From: Trichomonas vaginalis G3
Lineage: Eukaryota; Parabasalia; Trichomonadida; Trichomonadidae
NCBI RefSeq assembly: GCF_026262505.1
Contig: NC_067206.1
Location: 4,058,879 to 4,122,878, forward strand
Direction of reading: 5' to 3'
Length of the DNA stretch: 64,000 bases
Shown piece after piece: positions 10,440 through 21,214 of this stretch. A program made the position numbers and the translations under genes. Each line of letters begins with the position of its first letter. Within the stretch, counting starts at the first letter, position 1. Under the pieces are notes generated by a model. It had not been told where the DNA came from, did not search any database, and saw only the letters and a list, made by a program, of their open reading frames with translations.

Positions 10440-11160
10440 TTATTTTAGCAATTAGTGATCTGATTATTCAATAGATTTTTCTATGTTAATAAGGGATGTA
10501 ATTTGCTCCCGGTATCGGTTCAGATCAAATTAACAATTTCCTTTATTATAAAAAATACATGTTTGAAACTGTAAATGGATAAAGCTATTAGAACATATCA
10601 GTTATTGTATATACTTATTAGTGAAAAAGATTCTTAATAATTAAATATGATAATAAAGTTCTTTTGGAACAAATTTAGAAATAGCAGGTACGTATATGCA
10701 CTCAAATTTGGAATAAACAAGGATGTGTATAGTATTTTTATAACTTTCAACCATGAAAATTATAAAGTTATACGATCAGGGATGAAGTCAGTTATTATTT
10801 TCATGTAATGAAATCATAAACCAAGGTTCTTGAATGATTTAGCTCATGGGTCAATTTTTTTAGTCTAAAGGTATATAGACAAAAAAAACTGACACAACCA
10901 TCCTCACATTTGATCCATGCATACAGATGATGGTCAACTGTTTTGTTACATTCACACCAAATGCACTCATTCATTCGATTTATAAGAAGATTTTGCATGG
11001 CATTTGCCAACATTTGTCATGTAAAACTCGAAAGAATGTGATCATAATGACATAAATAAGTAATAGTACTGCAGAGAATGAGGTAATAACTATTCGTGCA
11101 TAACCTACTGCATGAATTAGTCTTATTAAAAAAATATATATGAGATATAGTTTTCATGAT
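10440..11160. other. Intergenic, no gene seen
   Basis: About 720 bp lie between two convergent glycosyltransferase genes. A 70-codon frame on the minus strand near 10.8-11.0 kb has cysteine and histidine residues but no recognisable domain, start context or family, and is not called. No repeat or RNA gene was recognised. Confidence 0.5.
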
Positions 11161-12498
11161 TTACAATAAGGAAAATAGCCATTTCTTTGTTAAGAGTTTC
11201 CTATATCTATCTGATTTGTTTTTATATCTAAGCTTAATGAACGTCTCTGTAGTTTTATTGCTAAATATCTCTTCGCCTTTCTTAAAGTAGTCTGTTACAT
11301 TAAAAACAAAGTGAATTCTTGTTCTATTATCAATATCAACTGGCCACCTGGATTTATAGGTGGCATGAATTATATCATGTACCCCTGCCAAAAATTTCTT
11401 TTCCGTAATATTAATTCCATTTGGAGTAACTACTTCACCAGCAAGAGCAAGTAACCACATGTGATAATGGAGCGCAGTTTGGAATGCTGGGTTATCGCAA
11501 AGAGATCTTGAAACAACGAGGATACCTGTTTCATTATGCATCAAATAATTATTAAAAACGATTGACCCTGCTCCACTTACAAACAATTTGACGGATGCCA
11601 TGAATCTTGCAAATTCTGTGAGATTTTTGTTAATAATACTATCATCATGGTAAATCCAATTATATTGTGGATATAGTTTCTTCGTAATGTTGTATAATTC
11701 TATCATATTTTTGACATATCCCCAGTTTCCTACATTCTTGTTCATAAAGAAATGATTAACTGGCTTGATATCGTATAAGTGATTAACTGAGTAAACAATT
11801 TCGCGTAGCTGAACCCATGATTTAAATAATCCGTTCATTCCAAAGTCGCTAACTGCGATATAAACATCATGTCCAAATATAAGCTCATCAGTAAGACCAT
11901 GAACGTGATCTTCATCGTATCCTAAAAGTTTGAAAAAGGCTTTAGCGTTTGGTTCTGGGAAGGCCACAAAAATCTCTGCATCCTTAACAATTTCTGATGG
12001 AATTGAAATGACTCCACAAACCATATCTTGCAAGAAATGGCCAAACTGGAAATGGCGAGACCAGCCAACTACCATCTTTCTATGTGAAATTAATGAGTTA
12101 TTTACACCTGTAAAGTTCAATGGACCAAAGTACTGACGACCAGGTTCAATAAACTTATCGTACGAAACCAAACCGATCTTGCAGACGCTTGCTTTTTGAT
12201 AGTGAGAATATACGATGTGTTGGTATCCTAGACTGTCCCTATCCATCCAATTACCATCATAATCTGTATCGAGGCAAACGCGGATACGGCGATAATTCAT
12301 AGTTCTATGGAGTAAGGAGTAATTGTCGTATATTTCAATATTTTGAAGATCTGTTGCTTTGTAGATTTTAGGCTCGATATTTTGAAAAAAATCAATAAAA
12401 ACGTTGACATTTAAAAATGTATACTCTGTTATATATAATATCAATGCAATTGAGGCAATTGCAGGGCATGCCGAGTTAAAAACTTTTTTTGCTATCAT
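11161..12498 (-). CDS. GT61-like glycosyltransferase, type II membrane protein
   Basis: This 445-residue protein has an N-terminal membrane anchor (about residues 11-32). The catalytic region resembles GT61 / DUF563: HFQFGHFLQDM (the family's conserved histidine region) and FVSGAGSIVFNNYL, corresponding to the usual GAGLTN motif. Several NxS/T sequons (NKS, NKT, NIT, NVT) fit a secretory protein. GT61 enzymes add xylose or GlcNAc to glycoproteins and glycans in the Golgi; the sugar here is unknown. It stands in a small glycosyltransferase cluster with the CgtA-like and GT8 genes. Start chosen at the first ATG before the anchor. Confidence 0.65.
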   Translation of the reverse strand: MIAKKVFNSACPAIASIALILYITEYTFLNVNVFIDFFQNIEPKIYKATDLQNIEIYDNYSLLHRTMNYRRIRVCLDTDYDGNWMDRDSLGYQHIVYSHYQKASVCKIGLVSYDKFIEPGRQYFGPLNFTGVNNSLISHRKMVVGWSRHFQFGHFLQDMVCGVISIPSEIVKDAEIFVAFPEPNAKAFFKLLGYDEDHVHGLTDELIFGHDVYIAVSDFGMNGLFKSWVQLREIVYSVNHLYDIKPVNHFFMNKNVGNWGYVKNMIELYNITKKLYPQYNWIYHDDSIINKNLTEFARFMASVKLFVSGAGSIVFNNYLMHNETGILVVSRSLCDNPAFQTALHYHMWLLALAGEVVTPNGINITEKKFLAGVHDIIHATYKSRWPVDIDNRTRIHFVFNVTDYFKKGEEIFSNKTTETFIKLRYKNKSDRYRKLLTKKWLFSLL

Positions 12499-12686
12499 TT
12501 GTGATCGGCCAAAAAGTGCGATTTCTAAACTAGCTTATGTCTTCGGATAATATTATAATATTTATGTTAATCTTTAATATTATAATAGATCTTACGAACA
12601 AAATTTTATAAATCGGTAAAAACTAAATCGTTTATATGTAATGCATTCAATTTTTAAATGCTTGTAAATTAGAAAGTGAAAATTCA

Positions 12687-13859
12687 ATGGGAGGTGACCA
12701 AAGTATCGATCCAAATGATTACGCTAGGCCTTTTCAAAAAGATATATATCTCCCAATTGGTGGCGCAAGATCCAGCGAAGATCGTCAACAAACTTTTGGC
12801 GTCTCTGTTGATGAAGATTTAGCGAAAACAAAGCAAAAAATAGTAAAATCTGCATTTTCAGGAATATGGTCCACATTCTCTCCTTCCAGTATAGCTCCTA
12901 GTCCTAGAACAGGGCATTTTACAGTTCATGATATTGAAAATAGAAAAGTTTACATTGGATATGGTATGTTAGAAAGCGGTGAAATTGTTTTTGATCTCTG
13001 GTGCTTATCATTGAATAATTTACAATGGAACATGATGAAAATTTCAGGTGAGTCAATAACACCACGAACAGGAGCAAAAGCAGCTTTTTACAAAAACTCC
13101 ATAATAATTTTCGGCGGTTTTGCCGACTCTACGTATTACTCAGATATCCATTATATTAACTTAGAAACGTTACAACTAAAATTTTTGCAAACAACAGGAA
13201 ATCTTCCTGTCCCACGATCTTCCCCAATTATGGAAGTTATAAACGATAAACTATACATTTGGGGCGGTTTCAACGGAAACTGGATAAGTGACCTTAGTGT
13301 TTTGGATCTCCAGACTTTAGAATGGTCTAACTATCCACAAAATATTATAGGGCGTGCAAACATACCATCCGTTGTTTACGGAAAGCACATTCTGGCGTAC
13401 GGAGGTTCGAAATCTGGTGGTTTACTAGATATTGACACACAAAACAATATCGTTCAAATCATACAGACTACCGGACCTGCTCCTCCTCCAGCAGCCCTTG
13501 CTTCTGGAATGGTTCTGATCCAAGATCATCTTATTTTCTTTGGAGGCAGAACCGAATTCGAAGGAAGCTTAGTTTATGCATATAACATTTCAAAACGATG
13601 GTGGTTCGTGTTCCATGTTCTCCCTGATGGCCAAACTGCTTCATTAGAGGATGGAACCATTAGCGACATGGGATTATTCATGATTCCGAAGTTCCATTCA
13701 TTTAGTGCAGTATACGATGCCAATACACGAACAATTTTATCTTTCCTCGGCGAACCTTACTTATCATATCCTGTAATTCACAAATTTGAAGTTGCTGAGG
13801 CGCTTGCTTATCTTAATTTAAGAGAGGATATGACTGATATACTTAATATTGCAAAATAA
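12687..13859 (+). CDS. Kelch-repeat protein with N-myristoylation-type start
   Basis: This 390-residue protein has about five to six Kelch blades between residues 70 and 350, shown by recurrent GG pairs (IIIFGGFADS, LYIWGGFNGN, LAYGGSKSGG, LIFFGGRTEF), PRTG/PRSS turns and W residues. Kelch propellers bind protein partners. The N-terminus MGGDQS fits the MGxxxS N-myristoylation pattern, suggesting membrane attachment. No other domain (BTB, phosphatase) is seen. Short AT-rich flanks surround it. It looks intact and probably functional; the partner cannot be inferred. Confidence 0.85.
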   Translation: MGGDQSIDPNDYARPFQKDIYLPIGGARSSEDRQQTFGVSVDEDLAKTKQKIVKSAFSGIWSTFSPSSIAPSPRTGHFTVHDIENRKVYIGYGMLESGEIVFDLWCLSLNNLQWNMMKISGESITPRTGAKAAFYKNSIIIFGGFADSTYYSDIHYINLETLQLKFLQTTGNLPVPRSSPIMEVINDKLYIWGGFNGNWISDLSVLDLQTLEWSNYPQNIIGRANIPSVVYGKHILAYGGSKSGGLLDIDTQNNIVQIIQTTGPAPPPAALASGMVLIQDHLIFFGGRTEFEGSLVYAYNISKRWWFVFHVLPDGQTASLEDGTISDMGLFMIPKFHSFSAVYDANTRTILSFLGEPYLSYPVIHKFEVAEALAYLNLREDMTDILNIAK

Positions 13860-14480
13860 TATTTGTGAAATTAAGTTGAAGCTTCATCTTTTCTTATACA
13901 AAATATAGTTAATGATTAGTTTTAATACATATTTGTCCGATATTTTTTGAAATTTTAAAATAATTAATTTTGATTGATTAAAACCTTGTAAAAAATTCTT
14001 TAACTCTTATTAGAACGTATTCCATAACGTATTTTAAAGATTTCATTCAAAATAATAAACAAACAATGATAATATGGAATAAATGTGAGTTTATAAAACA
14101 TTTTTTGTAATGCATACATTTAAAATGTCTTGGTGTTTATTTGTCTAGCGAGGTAGATCAAAGGTTTATTGTAGAAGACAAATTACGAACCTCGGCAAAG
14201 CAAAAAGCACATTAATTACGCAGTTTTGCTCCTATTTCCTATCACACAGAATGAAAAAGTATTTTGGTTGGTATGCTCAGAGCTCTATTGGAAGACTAAG
14301 TGAGTAGTAGGTATGACGGGTTTAGTGACTTTTTTTGTAAACGTAAGAATCATACATTTTTGAATAACTGAAGGTGTCACTACGTCACCATGTGTCACCT
14401 GGTTAATTAACCTCTCTTAAAAATGATGACAACATGACATTTAGACAACAGGTACGAAAGGAGGAAGGCATTTATGTCTT
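13860..14480. other. Intergenic and left border of a virus-like element
   Basis: No gene was recognised. The border between host DNA and the virus-like element should lie here. The stretch at about 14370-14410 has GTGTCAC-type motifs (GTGTCACTACGTCACC) like other element ends in the window, but no matching inverted copy was found near 21.9 kb, so the border stays open. Confidence 0.4.
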
Positions 14481-14516
14481 ACATTTTTGAATAATTTATT
14501 TTTTATTTTGTATGAA

Positions 14517-15622
14517 ATGAGCGTCAAAACTAACAACGTTAAAAAATTAGGATTCACAAACGAGGAAATAAAGGATATATTAGAGGAGGTAGGTTATGAA
14601 GTTAATAAATATTATTTAAGAAATTGTAAAAAATTCGCGGAGTTATTAAATGATTTAGATTATGATGGAAAAATGAATAAAGATGATGTTATAAATTTCT
14701 TATATCCTACATCTGAAGAAGAAAAACCTAAAGAACCTGATGTTTTCCCTGAATATTATGAAGAACGGATTAAAGATGATGAATACAATGAAATTGAAAG
14801 ACTGAAAAAAATAAGAGATGAAATAGATGAAAGAATTAAGGAATTAAGAGAAGTTGAAAAATATAATGAAAATGAAGTAGAGGGTTTAATGAATATCCCA
14901 GCTTCAGAATCAGAAGTTCAGAAATCTCATGAAGAAAGATATAAAAATTATGTCTCAGAATCAACACAAAATTATTAGATGGTGAAATAGACGAAACACT
15001 TTCAGAAGAAGGTACTAAATTTATACGTAAACATAAGTTACAATTTATTGATAATGAAGGATACCCCTGTATCCTACTTTCACCACCTTTAGATTCCGAA
15101 AAATTCAAAAAAGCTCTTAAAAATGTGACATATGCAACTAATACGATTAAGAAAGAAGATCATGATATTTATACAAATTATTATTTAAATAAATGCACAG
15201 GTGTTGATAAAGTTTTTGATTTATTAGATAAAATATCAAAAGAAACCATTGGAACATATAAAATTTTATGTGATTGCGGTTTCATTGTTGAAGATACTAA
15301 TAATGTTTCATATGAAAGAACAGCACCGAAGGAAGATGAAGTTGAAAGGTCTATACCATTCGTTATTAAGAATATAAAAGATATGAAAACGTATAAGCAT
15401 TATATTTATTCATTTATTTCAGAAAAAATGGAAGCAACCCATAAAACATCTTCTCATCATTTTATAGCTATTCATACATTCCTTTTCAAAGTTGTGAAAT
15501 TAAATAAGACAGGAATTAGATTTAATGTATCAGGGTACGCATTCTTGAGTAAATTAAAATGTATTCGTCACGTCGCAGATGATAAAAATTTATGTGTTCT
15601 TAATTCATTTTATGGACTTTAA
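14517..15622 (+). pseudogene. Unknown gene remnant, acidic and lysine-rich
   Basis: The remnant is open in about two pieces. The first starts at the ATG at 14517, which follows a TTTTATTTTGTATGAA leader like those of other genes of these elements; an upstream TTG is not used. It holds LNDLDYDGKMNKDD, which matches the EF-hand loop pattern DxDxDG, then a charged Lys/Glu region. The second piece ends with CIRHVADDKNLCVLNSF, a style seen ahead of polymerase domains in viral replication proteins. The function is not recognised. It lies directly upstream of the PolB piece. Confidence 0.45.
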
Positions 15623-15672
15623 AAAATAAACTTTATTTTTATTTATTTTTTAATTTTTTATTCTTACATAAA

Positions 15673-17481
15673 ATGAACAAAAACGGAACAGCTAAAATGA
15701 ATGATAATCAAATTAGAGCAGAAGGTAGAAGGTTATTTAAACGCTTCTATAACATTCCTGATGGTGTTAATCCTAAAAACTCGTAGAAGCTATTTAAATG
15801 AAGCAATAGATGCATATGAAGGGTTTGACATTTCATCAGAAAGTGAGAGATTAGCGAGAATGTTAAATGTTAATATTGATTTCTATTATTGTGATCCTCA
15901 ACCAGAAGACGTAGACATTAACAAGGTAGACTTTCCATTAGTGGAATCAATAATGATAGATCCAGAATTTGAAACAGTAAATATTTTATTAACACAGAGT
16001 CCATGTGGAAAACTTCACGCTGACAGAATAACAGACGTTGAAGCACTCACCGGCTATAAAGTTTGTCCATATTGTAAAGAAGAAGTTTATTCTATCCGTG
16101 ATGATCCAGAAAGGAAAAACCAAAGAAGATTTTTAAAGCATTGTGAGAAATGTAAAGAAAATAATGGGAGATTAATTCAAGACGTTCAGTTGCAAAAGAC
16201 ACAGCAACCATATGCACCACATATTACGAAACAGAAGATATATCAGTGGTTATTAGCTCACAATTTGCAGAAATATTATAAACCGACAAGATATTATATT
16301 ACTTTTGACTTTGAAACATTAGAGACTAAAGAAGAATTACAACTTTCTGAGTGTGCAATTTTGAACGCTTACTTAAAACCATTCATGGTATCATCAACGG
16401 TTAAATTAAATGATAAAACGTATACGAGGAATTTTTGCTTAACTTCGAGTGATTCTTTTATTTCTGATTGGATTGAGTTTTTATTTTCAACCTGTTCATT
16501 AGTTGCTAAATCGAATATGAGTCAATACGATGAATTATTGAAGTCGCAAACGGCGGGGACTTTGTCCCATACATTAAATGAAAAACAGAAGGAAGCATTT
16601 AAAGAACTTCTAGATGAGGAATTCAATAAAGTGAATATCATAGGTTTTAATTCGGGAAAGTTTGATTTAAATTTAATTCTTCGTGATTTAAACACTGCAA
16701 AATGGAAAATAAAATCAATGCTGGTTCATCTTCACAATTTAAGCAAATCATTGTAAAGAAAGTAAACTGTCCATATGAATTAAGATTTATTGACATCAGA
16801 AATTATATAGCGGGTGGGACGTTAGACCAATTCACTCAAGATTTCGGAAACAATAAATCACGTGTTAAATCCTTTTTCCCTTTTCAATTCATCACGTGGG
16901 AAAATTACGAAGAAGAATTATATAAAGTGGAACCATTCACTCAAGATTCATTTTATTCAGCATTAACTCAAGAAACTATATCAGATAGTGATTATCAAAT
17001 ATATCTCAATGATGCTAAAAACTTTAAGAATAGATTAGAATATTTTATTCATTATTGCAATAAAGATGTTGAAATTATGATTGACCCAATTGATAAAATT
17101 ATTGAAGAAACATTTGTTTATAAAATTGATATGCTTCATAATCTTTCTTTATCATCGAATGCTTCAATGATTCGTTACGCTTTAGCATATAAAGACTTTA
17201 ATCCTAATGAAAAATATCCCGAGGAAGAGATAGAATCAAGTTTTGAATTAACGAAAAAGTATTGGAAATATAAAATTGAATCATATAAGAAACAAGATGA
17301 AAAAGCAGAAAGGGATACTAAAAATAATGTTTCAATGGATGATTTTCAATACTATCATGATTTAATCCTTTCATCTAAATGCAAAATGTGTGGTAAAGCG
17401 TTTACATATGCAAATAAACCAACATTGGATAGAATCGATAATGAAAAACCACATACCAAAGAAAATTGTCATTCGTGGTAA
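15673..17481 (+). pseudogene. Family B DNA polymerase, N-terminal half
   Basis: This is the remnant of a protein-primed-type PolB, the replicative polymerase of Polintons. Seen are a CPYC...CEKC zinc-ribbon-like segment, exonuclease motif I in YYITFDFETLE, and exonuclease motif II in IIGFNSGKFDLNL. A following region has FIHYCNKDVEIM, as in exonuclease motif III. The last part shows CKMCGKAF then LDRIDN and HTKENC, an HNH-like metal pattern lodged before the polymerase domain. The catalytic palm motifs were not found nearby. It is open in about three pieces. Confidence 0.7.
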
Positions 17482-17533
17482 ATTTTGAGCTTGTGGGGTA
17501 TCCATTTATATAAAAATAAAATTTTGTTATCAT

Positions 17534-17713
17534 TTATTTTATCATCATTTTATTAAGTTCATCTTTAGTTAATTTGAATGGATTCGCTAATGTTCCACCT
17601 TGAGCCACAACACTTGCCCCGGCTAATTGTGAAGAACCTGGGATAAGTACTCCATGAAATGATTTCATTGGTATCATTAATTTAGAAATAGTTGGCTTAA
17701 TTAATTTTGTCAT
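17534..17713 (-). CDS. Small 59-residue protein
   Basis: A short frame that looks real: it begins at the ATG beside a TTTATGATAAAAATAAAA leader like neighbouring genes. It encodes a basic N-terminus (MTKLIKPTISKLMIPMKSFH), a small Gly/Ala-rich middle (SSQLAGASVVAQGG) and a charged end. It resembles the short amphipathic virion-like proteins of these elements. The function is unknown. Confidence 0.4.
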   Translation of the reverse strand: MTKLIKPTISKLMIPMKSFHGVLIPGSSQLAGASVVAQGGTLANPFKLTKDELNKMMIK

Positions 17714-17769
17714 TTATGATAAAAATAAAATTGCATAATTTAAATTTTTTTTCTTTCTCATTTTCTCAT

Positions 17770-17979
17770 TTATAATATCGTTAATGTTTTACCTTTATTC
17801 TGTTTACCAATTGCTGCAGTGATTGAATTTAAATAACATTCAGAATATGGAATTTTCATTAATTTTTCCTTAGATAGAGCATTTCTATTATCACTCAATG
17901 CTTCATTAATCATATCATCTATGTATGTATTATATACTCCTGCTAATTCTTCATAAGGGGTGTATGAATTTAAATCCAT
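17770..17979 (-). pseudogene. ATPase fragment with Walker A
   Basis: This 69-residue piece ends in GKQNKGKT, which fits the Walker A pattern GxxxxGK[ST]. A packaging ATPase is expected in this element set. The rest of the ATPase domain is not seen, so this is a fossil fragment. The N-terminal region has no recognised domain. Confidence 0.45.
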
Positions 17980-18003
17980 TTAATCAAAAATAAATTGATA
18001 ATT

Positions 18004-19638
18004 TTAAACATTTCTATTCATCAATATTTCATCATATGAACTTCTATACTGTGGTGGTGTACCTGTTGGATGATATTTCAAACCTTCATCCGGTGTCCAT
18101 GTCCAATATGTAGTCCTAGTAAACCAAACCTGAGGAGGATTTGTCACCTTTGAACAGTAAGTGTCATTTTCACCTGAATGATTGGATAAGCTTTCACTTG
18201 TACTGTAACTTGTGAGTTGAAAGTTTCTAATCCATCAAGAATATACCCGCTCCATCACGTTGAACTGGAATAGTGCATAAGAATGAAGTTTGGTCTTTCC
18301 ATGTTCTAGCTAATGGCGTGCCATCATCTGCATTCAGTGGTCTAGTTAATGAGTCCTCGTATTCTTCTGTGCATTCATTCACTCCATCTAAATCAGAAGC
18401 TTGAAGCATACGTGTAAAGAATATGTCGCCCACTGTGGTCGTCGCTTGATCGGGGAAGTTTCTGGAATCTATAGTGACCTGAAGACCTCGAAGCATTGGA
18501 TTTTCTAAAACTGTTCTTTGCAGTGCATTCTTCGGAAATGCTAACACAACATCTGTAACATTATGAAGAGCGTATGAGAAATCTGAGCTGATACCTTCAG
18601 GAGTGATGCAACTCCATTTAGTGAACGAACGTCAATATGTTGAGCTGGAATCATGAATGGATCTTCCTTACTGAATAAACGTGGTATTGCTTTAACTGAT
18701 TCTTCAATTAAACCGTATCCTGGTGTAATGCATTTATCCTCTAAAACTTCCATCTTTGTGCATGAAATAATAACGTCATCAACTGTTGCGTCAGCAGATG
18801 TAGCGGCTAAGCTTGTAATTAATTTGGCAGGAAGTCCGATTTGTTGGAATTTGCGATCATATTTATAAACATGATTCATAATCTTTTCATAATTTTCATC
18901 AGTTATCTTTTCATAAACGTAATTTTGTAAATCAGCAACTCTTAACGGGTCAACCTGACAAAATACTAAAGTATCCCTGAAAACATAATATTTAAGAATG
19001 ATATCACCAAATGATTTAGGATAATCATCGAACGCCTGAAATGCTAACAAATCATTTACCGAATAATCATATCAAAAGTGACATCAACTTCTTCATTTGC
19101 TTTCTTGAAAACTTCTGAAGGGTCAATATATTTACCACATACTGAGCTATCATATTTTTGAACATTATTATATAACGAATGAACAAACTTTTTAACTTTC
19201 TTTTCTGATTTTGGTTTATATGTTGCAAATGCGAAAGATTCACGGGCGCAATCCATCTGAAGATAACCGGCATCACCTCTTTCGGTTTCTACTTCTAATT
19301 GTTTAAAGCTTTGATTTGATGATTTGTAACCAACGAATAAACGCATGCATTTAAAAGCGGCATCACATGTGAAAGCTTTATTTGAAACAAGAGTTGCTTT
19401 AACTTTGCGTTTAATATATGTGTCACCTAATTGGTTCACATCATGAGCCGGATTTGTAATTCTTAAATGAGTTTGTTATCATCAAAATAGGAGCATCAGA
19501 GTCATAGCATGAACTTTCAAGTTCTCTATAATATCTTCTACCGTCATTCTTTGCGAATATTTCATTTATCTTTTCGAATGAATGAAACACATTTCCATTA
19601 ATCGGTTTAGTGTTTGGCACCAAATAGTTAGTCGTCAT
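18004..19638 (-). pseudogene. Major-capsid-sized structural gene remnant
   Basis: About 1.6 kb of minus-strand coding sequence is open in about four to five pieces. The total size (over 500 codons) fits a Polinton double jelly-roll major capsid protein. Segments such as LRGLQVTIDSRNFPDQ followed by an alternating hydrophobic pattern, and tryptophan/tyrosine-rich strands near the end, support a beta-rich virion protein. Identification as capsid is inference from size, composition and neighbours. The start lies beside an A/T leader at 19.64 kb. Confidence 0.45.
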
Positions 19639-19707
19639 TTATTAATAAATAAAAAATCAAAATTAAAAGATGAAAATGAATTTTTAATTTTAATGAAATA
19701 ATCAACT

Positions 19708-19923
19708 ATGGCTGCAGGTATATTTAAGAAACTGTGGGATAAAGTAAAAAGAGGAGCGAGTAAAGTTTGGGAAACATTGAAGAAGGGGGCAAATTGGATA
19801 TTTAAGAATAAAGAAGCAATTAGTGACGTTGCTGAATCAATAACACCAAAAGCTGCCCCAATAAGAGAAGTTTTAAATAAAGGAGAAAAAGTTTATCAAA
19901 GACTACAACCGATACTAAGATAA
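19708..19923 (+). CDS. Short basic amphipathic protein 1
   Basis: This 71-residue protein starts MAAGIFKKLWDKVKRGASKV, an amphipathic cationic helix with spaced W/F/L residues, followed by a charged helical tail. Its start matches that of the convergent gene at 19984-20220 (MAAGFFKKLWDGIKKA). It has the same style as the MGFFSKIGNFF proteins of Mavericks A and C. A membrane-active virion peptide is inferred. Confidence 0.55.
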   Translation: MAAGIFKKLWDKVKRGASKVWETLKKGANWIFKNKEAISDVAESITPKAAPIREVLNKGEKVYQRLQPILR

Positions 19924-19983
19924 AAATAATTTTAAGCCGCTAAGTGGCGAGATGATCCATAGGATCTCATATTTATTTTTCCA

Positions 19984-20220
19984 CTATCTACCTCCTATTT
20001 TATTAAGTATTCCTTCAGCTATTCCACCAATTGCGTTACCTGCTTGTGCTCCCATCGCCGGATTACCTGCTTTAGTACCTAATACTCCACCTATGATAGT
20101 TCCTGCCGTTTTCGCTACTGGTGCCAAAAAGTTTGCAATGGGTTTAATAATCTTTTTATGAACCGAACCCGCAGCTTTCTTAATTCCATCCCATAATTTT
20201 TTAAAGAATCCTGCCGCCAT
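19984..20220 (-). CDS. Short basic amphipathic protein 2, glycine-rich tail
   Basis: This 78-residue protein has an N-terminal helix MAAGFFKKLWDGIKKAAGSV paralogous to protein 1, then a Gly/Ala-rich hydrophobic segment (TAGTIIGGVLGTKAGNPAMG). The Gly-rich part resembles glycine-zipper membrane segments. Two paralogous peptides side by side suggest duplication of a membrane-active virion component (inference). Confidence 0.55.
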   Translation of the reverse strand: MAAGFFKKLWDGIKKAAGSVHKKIIKPIANFLAPVAKTAGTIIGGVLGTKAGNPAMGAQAGNAIGGIAEGILNKIGGR

Positions 20221-20286
20221 TTCTGATTTAATATTAATTAAAAAATATATTTCATCACTTATATTCTAATTTTTATTTAATGATAA

Positions 20287-20600
20287 ATGAAACCGATTTT
20301 AAAAATAAATGAAACAGAGGAGGAAGAAATAAATGAAAGTGAAAATGTCCAACAAAAAATAAATGTTGTTAAACCAATTACTGAAATAAAAATTTTTTCA
20401 TCTGTTGAAGAATTTAATGACTATTATGCTAATAATAAAAAATTATTTGAAGAATTGACAACGTGTAAATTGAATAAAATGTTTAAAAGTTGATGGATTC
20501 AAAATTTCAAAAATAAAAGGAGTGGTTAGTTTGAAATCTATTCCTCAATCAAGAATCACCTCATTAATGAAAATAGATGATTTAACAAAAGAATAGAAGA
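20287..20600 (+). pseudogene. Unknown short gene remnant
   Basis: This starts at the ATG at 20287 with a Glu/Asn-rich sequence and is open for 68 residues; coding-like sequence continues further. No domain is recognised. Its composition matches the AT-rich element, not host genes. Confidence 0.35.
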
Positions 20601-20792
20601 GATTGAAGAAAGATGAATCAAATAATTGATTTCATAAATTCAAATAATCATTAGTTTCTTAAAGTTCAATGTTGAACTCATCAAATTCTTCTTCATCATT
20701 ACCATTACCTTTAGCGAGTTTATTTACTCTTTCAACTTTATCTTTTGATAGTCTATCGTTTAATTTTTTCTGAAGTTTTTCGTTACCAAGTT

Positions 20793-21140
20793 CTAAAATT
20801 TTACATGGATGATATTTAAACCGTTAAATTCTTTTTCCTCAGTTTTAATCATTAATCTACAAAGAACTTTAGTGAGGTGGTTTTGTTGTTTAAACCATTT
20901 ATCCTTAATATTTGTTATAAATTCAATATCCGGAATTAATTCCCAAATTTTTGAATTTTCGATTAATTTACCATCAAATGCAAAAGCAATAGGTTTAATA
21001 TTAAACTTACCTTTATAAAATAAACTTTGTATGCAATCATCAAAATAAACGTCTACTTGTTTAACCTGGGTGAGAATTGGTGAAAGTTTATCCATTAATT
21101 GATTCACAGTCACGAATTTAGAGCTGTTCATTTCATACAA
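20793..21140 (-). CDS. Unknown 115-residue protein of the virus-like element
   Basis: A hydrophobic/charged alternating protein (SKFVTVNQLMDKLSPILTQV, then FAFDGKLIENSKIWELIPD). It is not recognised. The opening MNSSKFVTVNQLMDKL has the same style as the opening MTKFISVNKYMSGLKEEL of the 139-residue gene at 53518-53937 of Maverick C. The two may be distant relatives; both lie on the minus strand. A TTCATACAAAATAAAA leader precedes the start. Confidence 0.5.
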   Translation of the reverse strand: MYEMNSSKFVTVNQLMDKLSPILTQVKQVDVYFDDCIQSLFYKGKFNIKPIAFAFDGKLIENSKIWELIPDIEFITNIKDKWFKQQNHLTKVLCRLMIKTEEKEFNGLNIIHVKF

Positions 21141-21214
21141 AATAAAAAAATAAAATAATAAACATAACTAAGTTTTAATTTTTCGTAAAAAGTTTATTTT
21201 TTAAAGTTTATTTT

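Noticed and set aside
10801-11013. 70-codon Cys-rich minus-strand frame
   Set aside because: No recognisable domain, start context or family; probably chance.
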